Source: Methanobacterium sp. BRmetb2
GTDB lineage: Archaea > Methanobacteriota > Methanobacteria > Methanobacteriales > Methanobacteriaceae
DNA length: 64,000 bases
NCBI GenBank assembly: GCA_003491285.1
Contig: CP022705.1
Location: 1,436,001 to 1,500,000, forward strand
Direction of reading: 5' to 3'
Position 1 is the first letter of the stretch. Every line of letters begins with the position of its first letter. Of this stretch, positions 17,753 through 26,297 are shown piece by piece. Made by a program: the position numbers and the translations under genes. The notes under the pieces are model-generated. The model was not told the origin of the DNA and searched no databases. It was given only the letters and a program-made list of their open reading frames with translations.

Positions 17753-17764
17753 TCTTTTGTTAGG

Positions 17765-17801
17765 TATTACTTATCCTTATTTTTAATGGGTGGAAGTAAT
17801 A
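17765..17801. promoter_or_regulatory. Operator candidate copy 2: TATTAC-N25-GTAATA
   Basis: TATTAC at 17765-17770 and GTAATA at 17796-17801, again with a 25-bp spacer. It lies just upstream of the likely cbiM TATA box and between the two divergent promoters. Confidence 0.6.
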
Positions 17802-17841
17802 AAAATTAATTCTCCATATTTAATATGATTATTATTTTAAT

Positions 17842-17878
17842 TATTACTAATTTGTCTTTTGAATTGCTAAAAGTAATA
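17842..17878. promoter_or_regulatory. Operator candidate copy 3: TATTAC-N25-GTAATA
   Basis: TATTAC at 17842-17847 and GTAATA at 17873-17878, 25-bp spacer. Its right half ends eight bases before the cdhA TATA box, so a bound protein would touch the BRE/TFB region. Confidence 0.6.
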
Positions 17879-17885
17879 CACAAAG

Positions 17886-17893
17886 TTTATATA
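17886..17893 (+). promoter_or_regulatory. TATA box of the cdh operon
   Basis: TTTATATA preceded by an A-rich BRE-like CAAAG, 61 bp before the CdhA start codon. It predicts a leader of about 40 bases. Confidence 0.6.
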
Positions 17894-17953
17894 CACTTTT
17901 GTAGATAAGACAAACATCATTATAAATCATTAATAATTAATCTGGTGATAATT

Positions 17954-20308
17954 GTGGCACCGAAACCTAAAAAATTTAGCGATGATTTCTGGAAAACTAA
18001 GGATTTAAAAATTTCAATAGGCGAAATAATAGACGAAAAAGGGGAAAAAACGGAAGTTGAAGACTCTAATGTAGAAATGGGTCCAACTCCAAAACCAGGT
18101 GTAACAGCTTTAAGGGAATGGGATTTTAAACTTTTAGATAAATATGAACCATTCTATGCACCTTTATGTGACATGTGTTGTTTATGCACCTTTGGTAAAT
18201 GTGATTTACTAGGTAAGAAAGGAGCATGTGGGATAAATGTAGAAGCTCAACAAGCTAGAATCGTATTACTTGCTTGTTGTATTGGAACCGCTGCACACGC
18301 AGGACACTCAAGGCATATGGTAGAATATCTCATAGAAAAATTTGGTAAAGATTATCCAATTGATCTGGGTTTGAATATAGACATTGAAGCACCTATAATA
18401 AGGACAATTATAGGTAAAAAACCAAAAACATTAGTTGATCTTGAAGAAGCCATGGATTATGTGGAAGAACAGATGTCTCATTTATTATCTGCATGTCACA
18501 CGGGACAGGAAGGAAGTAGTCTTGATTTTGAGTCAAAAGCACTTCATGCCGGTTTGATGGATGATTTAGCAAGAGAAGTGGGGGACATTGCTCAGATCGT
18601 GACTCTTAACATGCCTAAGGGAGATGGTGATGCACCACTCATAGAAATGGGTTTGGGCACTATTAATTCAGATAAACCAGTTATATTGTGTATAGGGCAT
18701 AATGTCACACCAGGCGCAGGAATTATGGACTATATGGAAGACAATGCGCTTAATGATGAATTAGAAGTTTGTGGTATATGTTGTGCTGCAATAGATATTT
18801 CTAGACGTAATGATCGGGCTAAAGTTGTTGGTCCACTTTCTAAACAGCTAAAATTCATAAGAAGTGGGGTGGCTGATGTAATTGTGGTGGATGAGCAGTG
18901 TATACGTACTGACGTCTTAGAAGAAGCTAAAAAGAATAATGCCATTGTAATTGCCACCACCGATAAAATGTGTTTAGGTTTACCAAATAAAACAGATGAA
19001 GAACCGGAGAAAATTGTTTCACAGCTTTTAAACAGGGAAATAGAAGGGGCCTTAATACAAGACCCAGACAAGGTTGGCGAAGTTTCAGTTAAAGTGGCTC
19101 AGAAAAATGCTAAAGAAAGGGAAAAACTCAAGCTATTACCTGACTTAGATGAAATCAAAGAGATGGCAGAAAGTTGTACAGAATGTGGTTGGTGTAACCG
19201 TGTATGTCCCAATAGTCATGATATGATGGGTGCTGTGGTGGCAGCTGGAAATGGAGACTTTTCTAAATTTTTAGATTTATATGAATATGACGTTTGTTAC
19301 ACGTGTGGTAGATGTGAACAGGAATGTGAAAGAGACCTTCCACTTATCTCCATGCTAACCAAGATAGGAGAACACACAGTAAAAGATCAGAAGTTCTTTA
19401 TGAGAGCTGGAAGAGGTCCGGTACAGGACGTTGAAATACGAAAAGTTGGTGCCCCTCTTGTTTTGGGTGAAATACCTGGTGTGATAGCATTTGTAGGATG
19501 TTCTAATTATCCTGAAGGTGGAATAGATGTTGCAAAGATGGCCGAAGAATTTCTGGAGAGGAATTACATTGTAGTAGCTACAGGTTGTGGTGCAATGTCC
19601 ATTGGAGAATATCGTGATGAAGAAGGTAAAACCCTCTATGAGAAATACAGTGGCGATTTTGATGCTAAAGGTCTGGTAAATATAGGATCATGTGTTTCTA
19701 ATGCCCATATTTCTGGAGCATGTATTAAAATTGCCAATATTTTCGCTAAAAAACCATTAGAAGGTAACTTTGAAGAAATAGCAGATTATATACTTAACAG
19801 AGTAGGGGCTTGTGGAGTTGCATGGGGTGCTTATTCACAAAAAGCAGCAGCAATAGCCACAGGAGTAAACCGTTGGGGTATACCAGTTGTAATTGGACCA
19901 CATGGTTCCAAGTACAGAAGACTCTTCTTAGGACGAACAGATAAAGAAGAAAAATGGAACATCACTGATTTAAGAACTGGTGAAGTAATAAAAGGAGAAC
20001 CTGCCCCTGAACATTTACTTTATGCTGCCGAAACTAGAGAAGAAGCAACAGTAATGACTTCAAAGTTGTGTATACGGCCTAACGATACTAGCAAAGGAAG
20101 ACAACTTAAATTAAATCATTACATAGACTTAAATAAAAAATACTTCGGTACATTACCTTCTGATATTCATCTATTCGTTAGAAATGAAAAAGATATTCCA
20201 ATAACATATAAAAAGGATGTTAAGGAGGTTCTGAAGGCTAAAGGTTGGGAACCACGTAAGATTCCACAGGAACCCTCTTTAATGGATTCTAAAGGTGAAG
20301 GTGATTAG
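17954..20308 (+). CDS. cdhA: CO dehydrogenase/acetyl-CoA synthase complex, alpha subunit CdhA
   Basis: The Ni-Fe-S CO dehydrogenase subunit of the archaeal ACDS complex, which reduces CO2 to CO for acetyl-CoA synthesis. About 784 residues. The N-terminal Cys cluster CDMCCLCTFGKC (72-83) followed by CG holds the B/D clusters. Two ferredoxin-type sites (CTECGWCNRVCP, CYTCGRCEQEC) lie near residues 410-460. The later C-cluster ligands include GCSN, GCGA, GSCVSN and RVGACG. The frame opens at GTG 17945, but GTG 17954 is better placed five bases after GGTGA. It is the first gene of the operon and is divergent from the metal importer. Confidence 0.96.
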   Translation: MAPKPKKFSDDFWKTKDLKISIGEIIDEKGEKTEVEDSNVEMGPTPKPGVTALREWDFKLLDKYEPFYAPLCDMCCLCTFGKCDLLGKKGACGINVEAQQARIVLLACCIGTAAHAGHSRHMVEYLIEKFGKDYPIDLGLNIDIEAPIIRTIIGKKPKTLVDLEEAMDYVEEQMSHLLSACHTGQEGSSLDFESKALHAGLMDDLAREVGDIAQIVTLNMPKGDGDAPLIEMGLGTINSDKPVILCIGHNVTPGAGIMDYMEDNALNDELEVCGICCAAIDISRRNDRAKVVGPLSKQLKFIRSGVADVIVVDEQCIRTDVLEEAKKNNAIVIATTDKMCLGLPNKTDEEPEKIVSQLLNREIEGALIQDPDKVGEVSVKVAQKNAKEREKLKLLPDLDEIKEMAESCTECGWCNRVCPNSHDMMGAVVAAGNGDFSKFLDLYEYDVCYTCGRCEQECERDLPLISMLTKIGEHTVKDQKFFMRAGRGPVQDVEIRKVGAPLVLGEIPGVIAFVGCSNYPEGGIDVAKMAEEFLERNYIVVATGCGAMSIGEYRDEEGKTLYEKYSGDFDAKGLVNIGSCVSNAHISGACIKIANIFAKKPLEGNFEEIADYILNRVGACGVAWGAYSQKAAAIATGVNRWGIPVVIGPHGSKYRRLFLGRTDKEEKWNITDLRTGEVIKGEPAPEHLLYAAETREEATVMTSKLCIRPNDTSKGRQLKLNHYIDLNKKYFGTLPSDIHLFVRNEKDIPITYKKDVKEVLKAKGWEPRKIPQEPSLMDSKGEGD

Positions 20309-20824
20309 ATGAGTGGAGAACGAGTAATACCATATCAACCCACGGTAATAGCTGGTACTAAACAGGGTTTATTAGCTACACCAGAAATTGCAAAGATGAT
20401 GCTTAAAAAAGCTAAAAGACCTTTAATGGTTATAGGACCTCTTGCAGTAGAGGATCCTGTTATGACTTTGTCTGCTGAAATTGCAGAAAAATGGAATTTA
20501 CCTATTGTTACTACTGCCGATGCTTTTAAGGTATTCCATGAGAAGGGAATTGATACAACTTCGTATGGTGTTGTGGAAATTGTCAATCTCCTGAAAGATC
20601 CTGAATGGCAAGGAATTAATGGTGAGGGACAGCATGATCTGGTGATATTTATTGGTGTAATATATTACATAGCTTCACAAGGCCTTTCCAGCCTTAAACA
20701 CTTCGCACCTCATCTTAAAACTCTTACTATTTGTAAATATTTCCATTCAAATGCTGATGCATCATTTCCAAACATGAAAGATGATGAATGGTTCAAATAT
20801 CTTGAAAAACTTAAAACAGATTGA
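20309..20824 (+). CDS. cdhB: ACDS complex epsilon subunit CdhB
   Basis: 171 residues, the small partner of CdhA in the alpha2-epsilon2 CO dehydrogenase component. It has the typical central MVIGPLAVEDPV segment and a C-terminal LTICKYFHSNADASFPN segment. It belongs to the DHS-like NAD/FAD-binding-fold family. Its ATG starts at the base after the cdhA stop, with the ribosome-binding site inside the cdhA end. Confidence 0.93.
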   Translation: MSGERVIPYQPTVIAGTKQGLLATPEIAKMMLKKAKRPLMVIGPLAVEDPVMTLSAEIAEKWNLPIVTTADAFKVFHEKGIDTTSYGVVEIVNLLKDPEWQGINGEGQHDLVIFIGVIYYIASQGLSSLKHFAPHLKTLTICKYFHSNADASFPNMKDDEWFKYLEKLKTD

Positions 20825-20839
20825 TTATGGAGGAATTCA

Positions 20840-22240
20840 ATGTTTGAGGATATACCCGTCGATGTTAGTCCTATGTATGAGGGTGAAAGAATAAGATCAG
20901 CAAATATGTTTGTTGAACTTGCCGGCCCTAAATCTATAGGCGCAGAATTAGTTCAAGTAGAAGACAATGTTGAAGATGGCAAAATAAAGGTTGTTGGTCC
21001 TGAATTATCTGAAATGGGCCAAGGAGAAATTTATTCTTTCGGAATTTTGATAGAAATCCAGGGAGAAAAATTAGAAAAAGAATTAGAAGGCGTAATTGAG
21101 CGGAGAACTCACGAATTGTGTAATTATATTAAGGGGTTCATGCATCTAAACCAACGTGACCAAATATGGTGCCGAGTAAGTACAGAAGCTCATGAGGCAG
21201 GTTTTAAATTTGAAGATCTGGCTAAAACACTTTCAATTTTGTTTAAAGAAGAATTCCCCATAATTGAATCAATTGCTGTCACTGTTCTAACTGATAAGGA
21301 AAAAGTTGAAGAATTTGTTGAAAAAGCCAAAGAACAGTATGATAAAAGAGATGCCCGAGCTCGTGAACTTACTGATGAAGATGTTGATGTATTTTATGGT
21401 TGTGTAATGTGCCAATCATTTGCACCTACTCATGTCTGTGTGGTCACGCCAGATAGAACTGCACTTTGTGGCGCTATAAACTGGTTTGATTGCCGAGCAG
21501 CTGCTAAAATGGATCCGGAAGGGCCTATATTCGAAATAGGCAAAGGTGAAGTATTAGACGACTTTAAAGGCGAATATGACAATGTAAACACAGTAGTGTC
21601 TGAAAAATCACAAGGAACTGTTGAAAGAGTATATTTACATAGTGTATTTGAATTCCCTCATACTTCTTGTGGATGTTTTGAGGCTGTAGCATTTTACATT
21701 CCAGAATTGGATGGTATAGGTATAGTTGATCGTGATTTTAAAGGTGAAACTCCCCTTGGAATACCTTTCTCAGCTATGGCTGGGCAGTGTTCTGGTGGAA
21801 AACAGGTCGAAGGATTTACAGGCTTAAGTCTAGAGTACATGAGGTCACCTAAATTTTTACAGGCTGATGGTGGTTATTCTAGAATTATATGGTTACCTAA
21901 GGAAATTAAGGAATCGGTTATAGATTATATTCCTGAAGAATTAAAAGATAAAATCCCAACTGAAGAAGAAGCAACGAGCATCAAAGAAATAAGAAAATTC
22001 TTGAGAGAAGCAGAACATCCAGTTATGGAAAGATTGAAAGAAGCAAAAGCAGAGAAAGAAACTGAAAAAGAAGTTGAAGTTGAAGTTTCTGAGGAAATGG
22101 ATTCAGAATTTGAAGAAGTTCCTATGGCTCCTGTGGCTTATGCGCCAGAACTTGCTATGCCTGCTTCTGGAGGGGTTAAAATAATCTTTAAAAATGCTAA
22201 AATTTATGCTGAAAAAGTTATCATCAAGAGGAAGCAGTAA
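20840..22240 (+). CDS. cdhC: Acetyl-CoA synthase, ACDS beta subunit CdhC
   Basis: 466 residues. It joins a methyl group, CO and CoA at the nickel-containing A-cluster. The A-cluster ligands are visible in YGCVMCQSFAPTHVCVV (about 187-203) and in the later TSCGCFE segment. The C-terminal tail after about residue 400 is Glu/Lys-rich and then Pro/Ala-rich, as in other archaeal CdhC, which lack the bacterial AcsB N-terminal domain. A TGGAGGA box precedes ATG 20840. Confidence 0.95.
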   Translation: MFEDIPVDVSPMYEGERIRSANMFVELAGPKSIGAELVQVEDNVEDGKIKVVGPELSEMGQGEIYSFGILIEIQGEKLEKELEGVIERRTHELCNYIKGFMHLNQRDQIWCRVSTEAHEAGFKFEDLAKTLSILFKEEFPIIESIAVTVLTDKEKVEEFVEKAKEQYDKRDARARELTDEDVDVFYGCVMCQSFAPTHVCVVTPDRTALCGAINWFDCRAAAKMDPEGPIFEIGKGEVLDDFKGEYDNVNTVVSEKSQGTVERVYLHSVFEFPHTSCGCFEAVAFYIPELDGIGIVDRDFKGETPLGIPFSAMAGQCSGGKQVEGFTGLSLEYMRSPKFLQADGGYSRIIWLPKEIKESVIDYIPEELKDKIPTEEEATSIKEIRKFLREAEHPVMERLKEAKAEKETEKEVEVEVSEEMDSEFEEVPMAPVAYAPELAMPASGGVKIIFKNAKIYAEKVIIKRKQ

Positions 22241-22304
22241 TTAGCATTTAATATGATAAAAATATCAATTTGGCATAAATATTAAAAAACTGACGGTGTT
22301 TATA

Positions 22305-23063
22305 GTGATAATTGCAGTAAGTGGTAAAGGAGGAACTGGAAAAACTTTGGTTGCATCAACCCTAGTTAAAATTCTATCCACAACTGGAAAAGACTTACTG
22401 GCTATAGATGCAGATCCAGATTCTAATTTACCTGAGGCTCTTGGTGTTGAAGTTGAAAAAACTGTGGGTGACATCAGAGAAGAACTTAAAGCAGACACTG
22501 GTGCAGGCAGAATACCTAAAACCATGAATAAATGGGATATTCTTGACTATAAACTCATGGAATCTGTAGTTGAAACACCTGACTTTGATTTATTGGTGAT
22601 GGGTCGACCAGAAGGAAGCGGTTGTTATTGTGCTGTCAACAATATGCTCAGGAAAATAATCGAAACCCTATCATCAAACTACGATATAATAATAATTGAC
22701 ACAGAAGCAGGACTCGAACATTTGAGTAGGAGAACAACTCAAAATGTGGATATAATGCTGGTTGTAACAGATAAATCAAAAAGAGGTATGTTAACAGCAC
22801 AAAGAATCGGGGAATTAGCAGAGGAGTTGGATATAAACTTCCAAAAATTGTTTTTAATTTTAAACAGAGTCAATGCAGAGAATGAAGATGAGTTGAAAGA
22901 GAAAGTTAATGAGATTGGTGTGGATCTTATTGGCACCGTATATGAAGATAAAGATGTAGCCAAATATGATATTGAAGGAAAACCGTTAATAGATCTTCCG
23001 GACGATTCTACTACAGTTTTAGCCATTTCAGATATTGTTGGGAAGATTTTAAATTTAAAGTAA
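22305..23063 (+). CDS. cooC: CooC-type nickel-inserting maturation ATPase
   Basis: A MinD/ParA-family ATPase of about 252 residues that matures Ni enzymes. The deviant Walker A GKGGTGKT (7-14) is present, and the GCYCAV segment near residue 105 contains the CxC pair that binds nickel or zinc at the CooC dimer interface. Its place between cdhC and cdhD supports a role in loading the C- or A-cluster. The frame opens at GTG 22296, but GTG 22305 is favoured: ACGGTG lies six bases before it and homologues begin MIIAVSGKGG. Confidence 0.92.
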   Translation: MIIAVSGKGGTGKTLVASTLVKILSTTGKDLLAIDADPDSNLPEALGVEVEKTVGDIREELKADTGAGRIPKTMNKWDILDYKLMESVVETPDFDLLVMGRPEGSGCYCAVNNMLRKIIETLSSNYDIIIIDTEAGLEHLSRRTTQNVDIMLVVTDKSKRGMLTAQRIGELAEELDINFQKLFLILNRVNAENEDELKEKVNEIGVDLIGTVYEDKDVAKYDIEGKPLIDLPDDSTTVLAISDIVGKILNLK

Positions 23064-23075
23064 GGATGTGGGTTT

Positions 23076-24236
23076 ATGGATAAAATGACACAGCTTCTTA
23101 AACTACTTGGAAATACAGATTCTATAGAAATAAATGAATTTAGGATGGATTTTGAAGAATTAGAGCTATATTTAATGCCGGCAGTACAACAAGTTGTACA
23201 GCAAACAGTAGAAAAACAGAAAGGAATAACTAAAGAAATATCAGGGGTTGAAGAATTTGTACCCCCTATTAAAGAATATCCTGGAAAAGTGGCAGAAGTT
23301 CAACTAGGAGCAGGTACACGAAAGCCAGTTTATTTAGGGGGACAAAATGCACTTTATAGGTTTGAAGAACCGCAGCCAAATCCGCCAGTTGTAACTTTTG
23401 ATGTTTTTGATATTCCAATGCCTGGACTTCCCAGACCAATAAGAGAACATTTTAGTGATGTGATGGATCATCCTGGTGAATGGGCCCGTAAGGCAGTTAA
23501 AGACTTTGGAGCGAACATGGTAACTATCCACTTGATTGGTACCGGTCCCAAGGTAATGGACAAATCTCCAAAAGAAGCTGCTGCAGATATTGAAGAGGTA
23601 CTACAAGCAGTAGATGTTCCTTTAGTCATTGGTGCATCGGGAGACCCAAAAAAGGATCCATTAGTCCTTGAAAAAGCTGCTGAAGCTGCGGATGGTGAAA
23701 GATGTCTACTTGCGTCAGCCAACCTGGACTTAGATTATAAAAAAGTAGCAAAAGCTGCAATTGACTACAATCATGCAGTGCTATCATGGGCTATTACTGA
23801 TATTAACATGCAAAAAACACTGAACCGTTATCTAATGAAAGAAGGCTTAACTCAAAATGATATTGTAATGGATCCGACCACATGTGCATTAGGGTATGGT
23901 ATTGAATTCTCAATAGATGTTATAACCAGAACCCGGCTTGCTGCATTAAAGGGAGATACTGATCTTCAAATGCCAATGTCTTCTGGTACCACGAATGCAT
24001 GGGGTTCTCGTGAAGCATGGATGAAAAAGGATGAATGGGGACCAACAGACTATCGGGGGCCAATTTGGGAAATAATAACCGGTTTAACCATGATGCTATG
24101 CGGAGTAGATATTTTCATGATGCTTCACCCGTCATCGGTACAGATGCTTAAAGAAATTGGTGAAACATTTACCAAAGAATATATGACTACAGATTTACCT
24201 GATACTTCAGACTGGATAACCCAGCTGGAGGGCTAA
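23076..24236 (+). CDS. cdhD: ACDS corrinoid protein delta subunit CdhD
   Basis: 386 residues, the small subunit of the corrinoid iron-sulfur protein that accepts the methyl group from methyl-H4MPT. It is a TIM-barrel of the CdhD/AcsD family, with the segments LGGQNALYRFEE, DVFDIPMPGLP and MDPTTCALGYG. It pairs with CdhE downstream. It starts 12 bp after cooC. Confidence 0.95.
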   Translation: MDKMTQLLKLLGNTDSIEINEFRMDFEELELYLMPAVQQVVQQTVEKQKGITKEISGVEEFVPPIKEYPGKVAEVQLGAGTRKPVYLGGQNALYRFEEPQPNPPVVTFDVFDIPMPGLPRPIREHFSDVMDHPGEWARKAVKDFGANMVTIHLIGTGPKVMDKSPKEAAADIEEVLQAVDVPLVIGASGDPKKDPLVLEKAAEAADGERCLLASANLDLDYKKVAKAAIDYNHAVLSWAITDINMQKTLNRYLMKEGLTQNDIVMDPTTCALGYGIEFSIDVITRTRLAALKGDTDLQMPMSSGTTNAWGSREAWMKKDEWGPTDYRGPIWEIITGLTMMLCGVDIFMMLHPSSVQMLKEIGETFTKEYMTTDLPDTSDWITQLEG

Positions 24237-24256
24237 GGAGTTTAGGAGGTGTTAAA

Positions 24257-25624
24257 TTGCTTGTAACTGCGATGGATATATACAGATTACTTCCAAAAAC
24301 AAACTGTGCAAAATGTGGAGAAGCTTCCTGCATGGCTTTTGCTACAAAACTTTCTGAAAAAGAAATAGAGTTGAATTTATGTACACAGCTTACTGATAAA
24401 GAAATGGAAAAACTTGAAGATTTACTAGCTCCGGCTGTAAGGGAAATAACAATTGGTACGGGAGATAAAACTACAATTATAGGTGGAGATGAGGTTCTCT
24501 ATCGATACGAGCTAACTTATTATAATCCTACTTCTCTGGTTGTGGATATTAGTGATGACCTAGATGAAGAGGAACTTAAAAACCAGATTAAGGTAATTGA
24601 AGATACGGAATTTGAAAGAACTGGAGAATTACTAAAACTTGATGCTATTGCCTTAAGAAATAAATCAGGAAACAGCGATAAATTTGCGGAAGCAGCAAAA
24701 ATAGTTAAAAGTTCCAGATTACCTCTTTTACTCTGTACCTTTGATCCTGAGGCCATGAAGGCCGCACTAAAAGTTGTCGGCGATGAAAGACCTTTAATTT
24801 ATGCTGCAACCGAATTTAACATAGAAGAAATGTCTGACCTTGCTATTGAACATAATTGTCCCATAACCCTTTCAGTACCTAATGACTTGGAAAAAATGAA
24901 GGAATTAGCCAGAATCATGAGAGCAAAAGGAATAAAAGACATAGTATTAGATCCTGGTACCTTTGTTGGAGAAGGAATTGGGGATACTCTGGACGATTTT
25001 GTCATGATCAGAAGACTTGCAGTGGAAGAAAAGGATCCAGATTTCAGATTCCCCATACTGGGAATTCCGGCAGTATGTTGGTTATCTGAAGAAGATGAAG
25101 TTCAAAAGGCCATGAAAGAAGCTACAATCTCCGCAACTTTAATAAATAAATATGCAGACATATTAATTCTCCATGGAACGAATATATGGGAACTAATACC
25201 TATTTTAACCTTAAAACAAGGGGTGTACACTGATCCTAGAAAACCACAAGCTGTAGACGCAGGTTTATATCAATTTGGCGAGGTTGATGAGAATTCTCCC
25301 GTAATTATGACTACTAATTTTGCCCTGACATATTACACTGTAGAGGGAGATTTAAAGTCTGGGAAAGCTAACTGTTACCTTTTAGTTTTGGATACTGAAG
25401 GCAGAGCAGTTGATGTATCTTTAGCAGGAAATCAATTGAATGGTGAATCAGTGGCTGATTTAATTAAGGATACTGGAATAGAGGATAAGATTAAAACCAG
25501 AAAACTCATCATACCTGGACTTGCAGCTCCAGTCAGTGGAGAAATAGAGGATGAAAGTGGATGGGAAGTTGCTGTAGGTCCAAGAGACTCTTCAGCTGTT
25601 GCAGATTTTTTAGCAGATAATTAA
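24257..25624 (+). CDS. cdhE: ACDS corrinoid protein gamma subunit CdhE
   Basis: 455 residues. The N-terminal [4Fe-4S] domain has NCAKCGEASCMAFA followed by LC (about 16-46). A TIM barrel follows, and a C-terminal corrinoid-binding domain includes VIMTTNFALTYYTVEGD and PGLAAPVSG. It carries the methyl group on cobalt to the A-cluster of CdhC. The start is TTG 24257, six bases after a strong TAGGAGGT; the next ATG (24272) is too far from it. Confidence 0.95.
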   Translation: MLVTAMDIYRLLPKTNCAKCGEASCMAFATKLSEKEIELNLCTQLTDKEMEKLEDLLAPAVREITIGTGDKTTIIGGDEVLYRYELTYYNPTSLVVDISDDLDEEELKNQIKVIEDTEFERTGELLKLDAIALRNKSGNSDKFAEAAKIVKSSRLPLLLCTFDPEAMKAALKVVGDERPLIYAATEFNIEEMSDLAIEHNCPITLSVPNDLEKMKELARIMRAKGIKDIVLDPGTFVGEGIGDTLDDFVMIRRLAVEEKDPDFRFPILGIPAVCWLSEEDEVQKAMKEATISATLINKYADILILHGTNIWELIPILTLKQGVYTDPRKPQAVDAGLYQFGEVDENSPVIMTTNFALTYYTVEGDLKSGKANCYLLVLDTEGRAVDVSLAGNQLNGESVADLIKDTGIEDKIKTRKLIIPGLAAPVSGEIEDESGWEVAVGPRDSSAVADFLADN

Positions 25625-25637
25625 TAGGTGGTATTTT

Positions 25638-26105
25638 GTGAAAACTTTAATGGTAATAGATCCAAAAATGTGCAGTGAATGTGAAGACTGCATCAATGCA
25701 TGTGAAAAGGAGCATGGGCTATCCAGAGCCAAAAAAAGTTCTACTATCCCTATGTTCTGTCTTCAATGTCATCCGGAAAAGGCCCCATGTGCTAGAATAT
25801 GCCCTACTGGAGCTATACATGAAGAAGATGGCACTTTGATGGTTGATGAAGATTCATGTATTCTTTGTAGGCTTTGTATGATTGCTTGCCCTATTGGAAT
25901 CTTAGTAATAGACCATGAAAAAAAGGCGGTTCAGAAATGTACCTTATGTATGGATTCAGATAAAATAATTCCTGCTTGTGTTGATGCATGTAAAGACAAT
26001 GTTCTTAAAATATTTTCAGTTGAAGATTTAGAAGAACTTAAAAAAGATGTTACCTTTACTGATGTATTGAATGAGGCAATGAAGGCATACAAAGATAAAA
26101 TATAA
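25638..26105 (+). CDS. 4Fe-4S ferredoxin-type protein of the cdh operon
   Basis: 155 residues related to HycB/PorE-like electron-transfer subunits. Cys clusters appear at CSECEDCINAC (about 12-22), CLQCHPEKAPCARICP, CILCRLCMIACP and CTLCMD...CVDAC, enough for up to four clusters. It starts at GTG 25638 behind TAGGTGGT, 13 bp after cdhE. It probably passes electrons to or from CdhA, or activates the corrinoid protein; the partner is not shown by sequence. Confidence 0.85.
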   Translation: MKTLMVIDPKMCSECEDCINACEKEHGLSRAKKSSTIPMFCLQCHPEKAPCARICPTGAIHEEDGTLMVDEDSCILCRLCMIACPIGILVIDHEKKAVQKCTLCMDSDKIIPACVDACKDNVLKIFSVEDLEELKKDVTFTDVLNEAMKAYKDKI

Positions 26106-26134
26106 AATTTTTAAAAAAATTGGAAAGATAAAGA

Positions 26135-26165
26135 TAGGAACTAACTGGTTTTTCCTATTTTTTAT
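26135..26165 (+). terminator. Terminator of the cdh operon
   Basis: TAGGAA (26135-26140) and TTCCTA (26152-26157) can pair across an 11-base loop, followed by a T-rich run. It lies 30 bp after the last gene of the operon. Confidence 0.6.
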
Positions 26166-26297
26166 ATTATTTATTAGACTTATTTTTTAATTTTCAATAT
26201 AATTTTTTATGAATATTATAATTTATAATATTAAAAAAATTTAAATTAGGATTTACACAATTTTATCGTTTTTAATTTTCATATGTTGAATGAGTTA

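Noticed and set aside
17664..17878. Firm naming of the inverted repeats as NikR operators
   Set aside because: The motif and 25-bp spacing do not match the bacterial NikR site I know, and no regulator gene is in the window; the claim is kept as an inference only.
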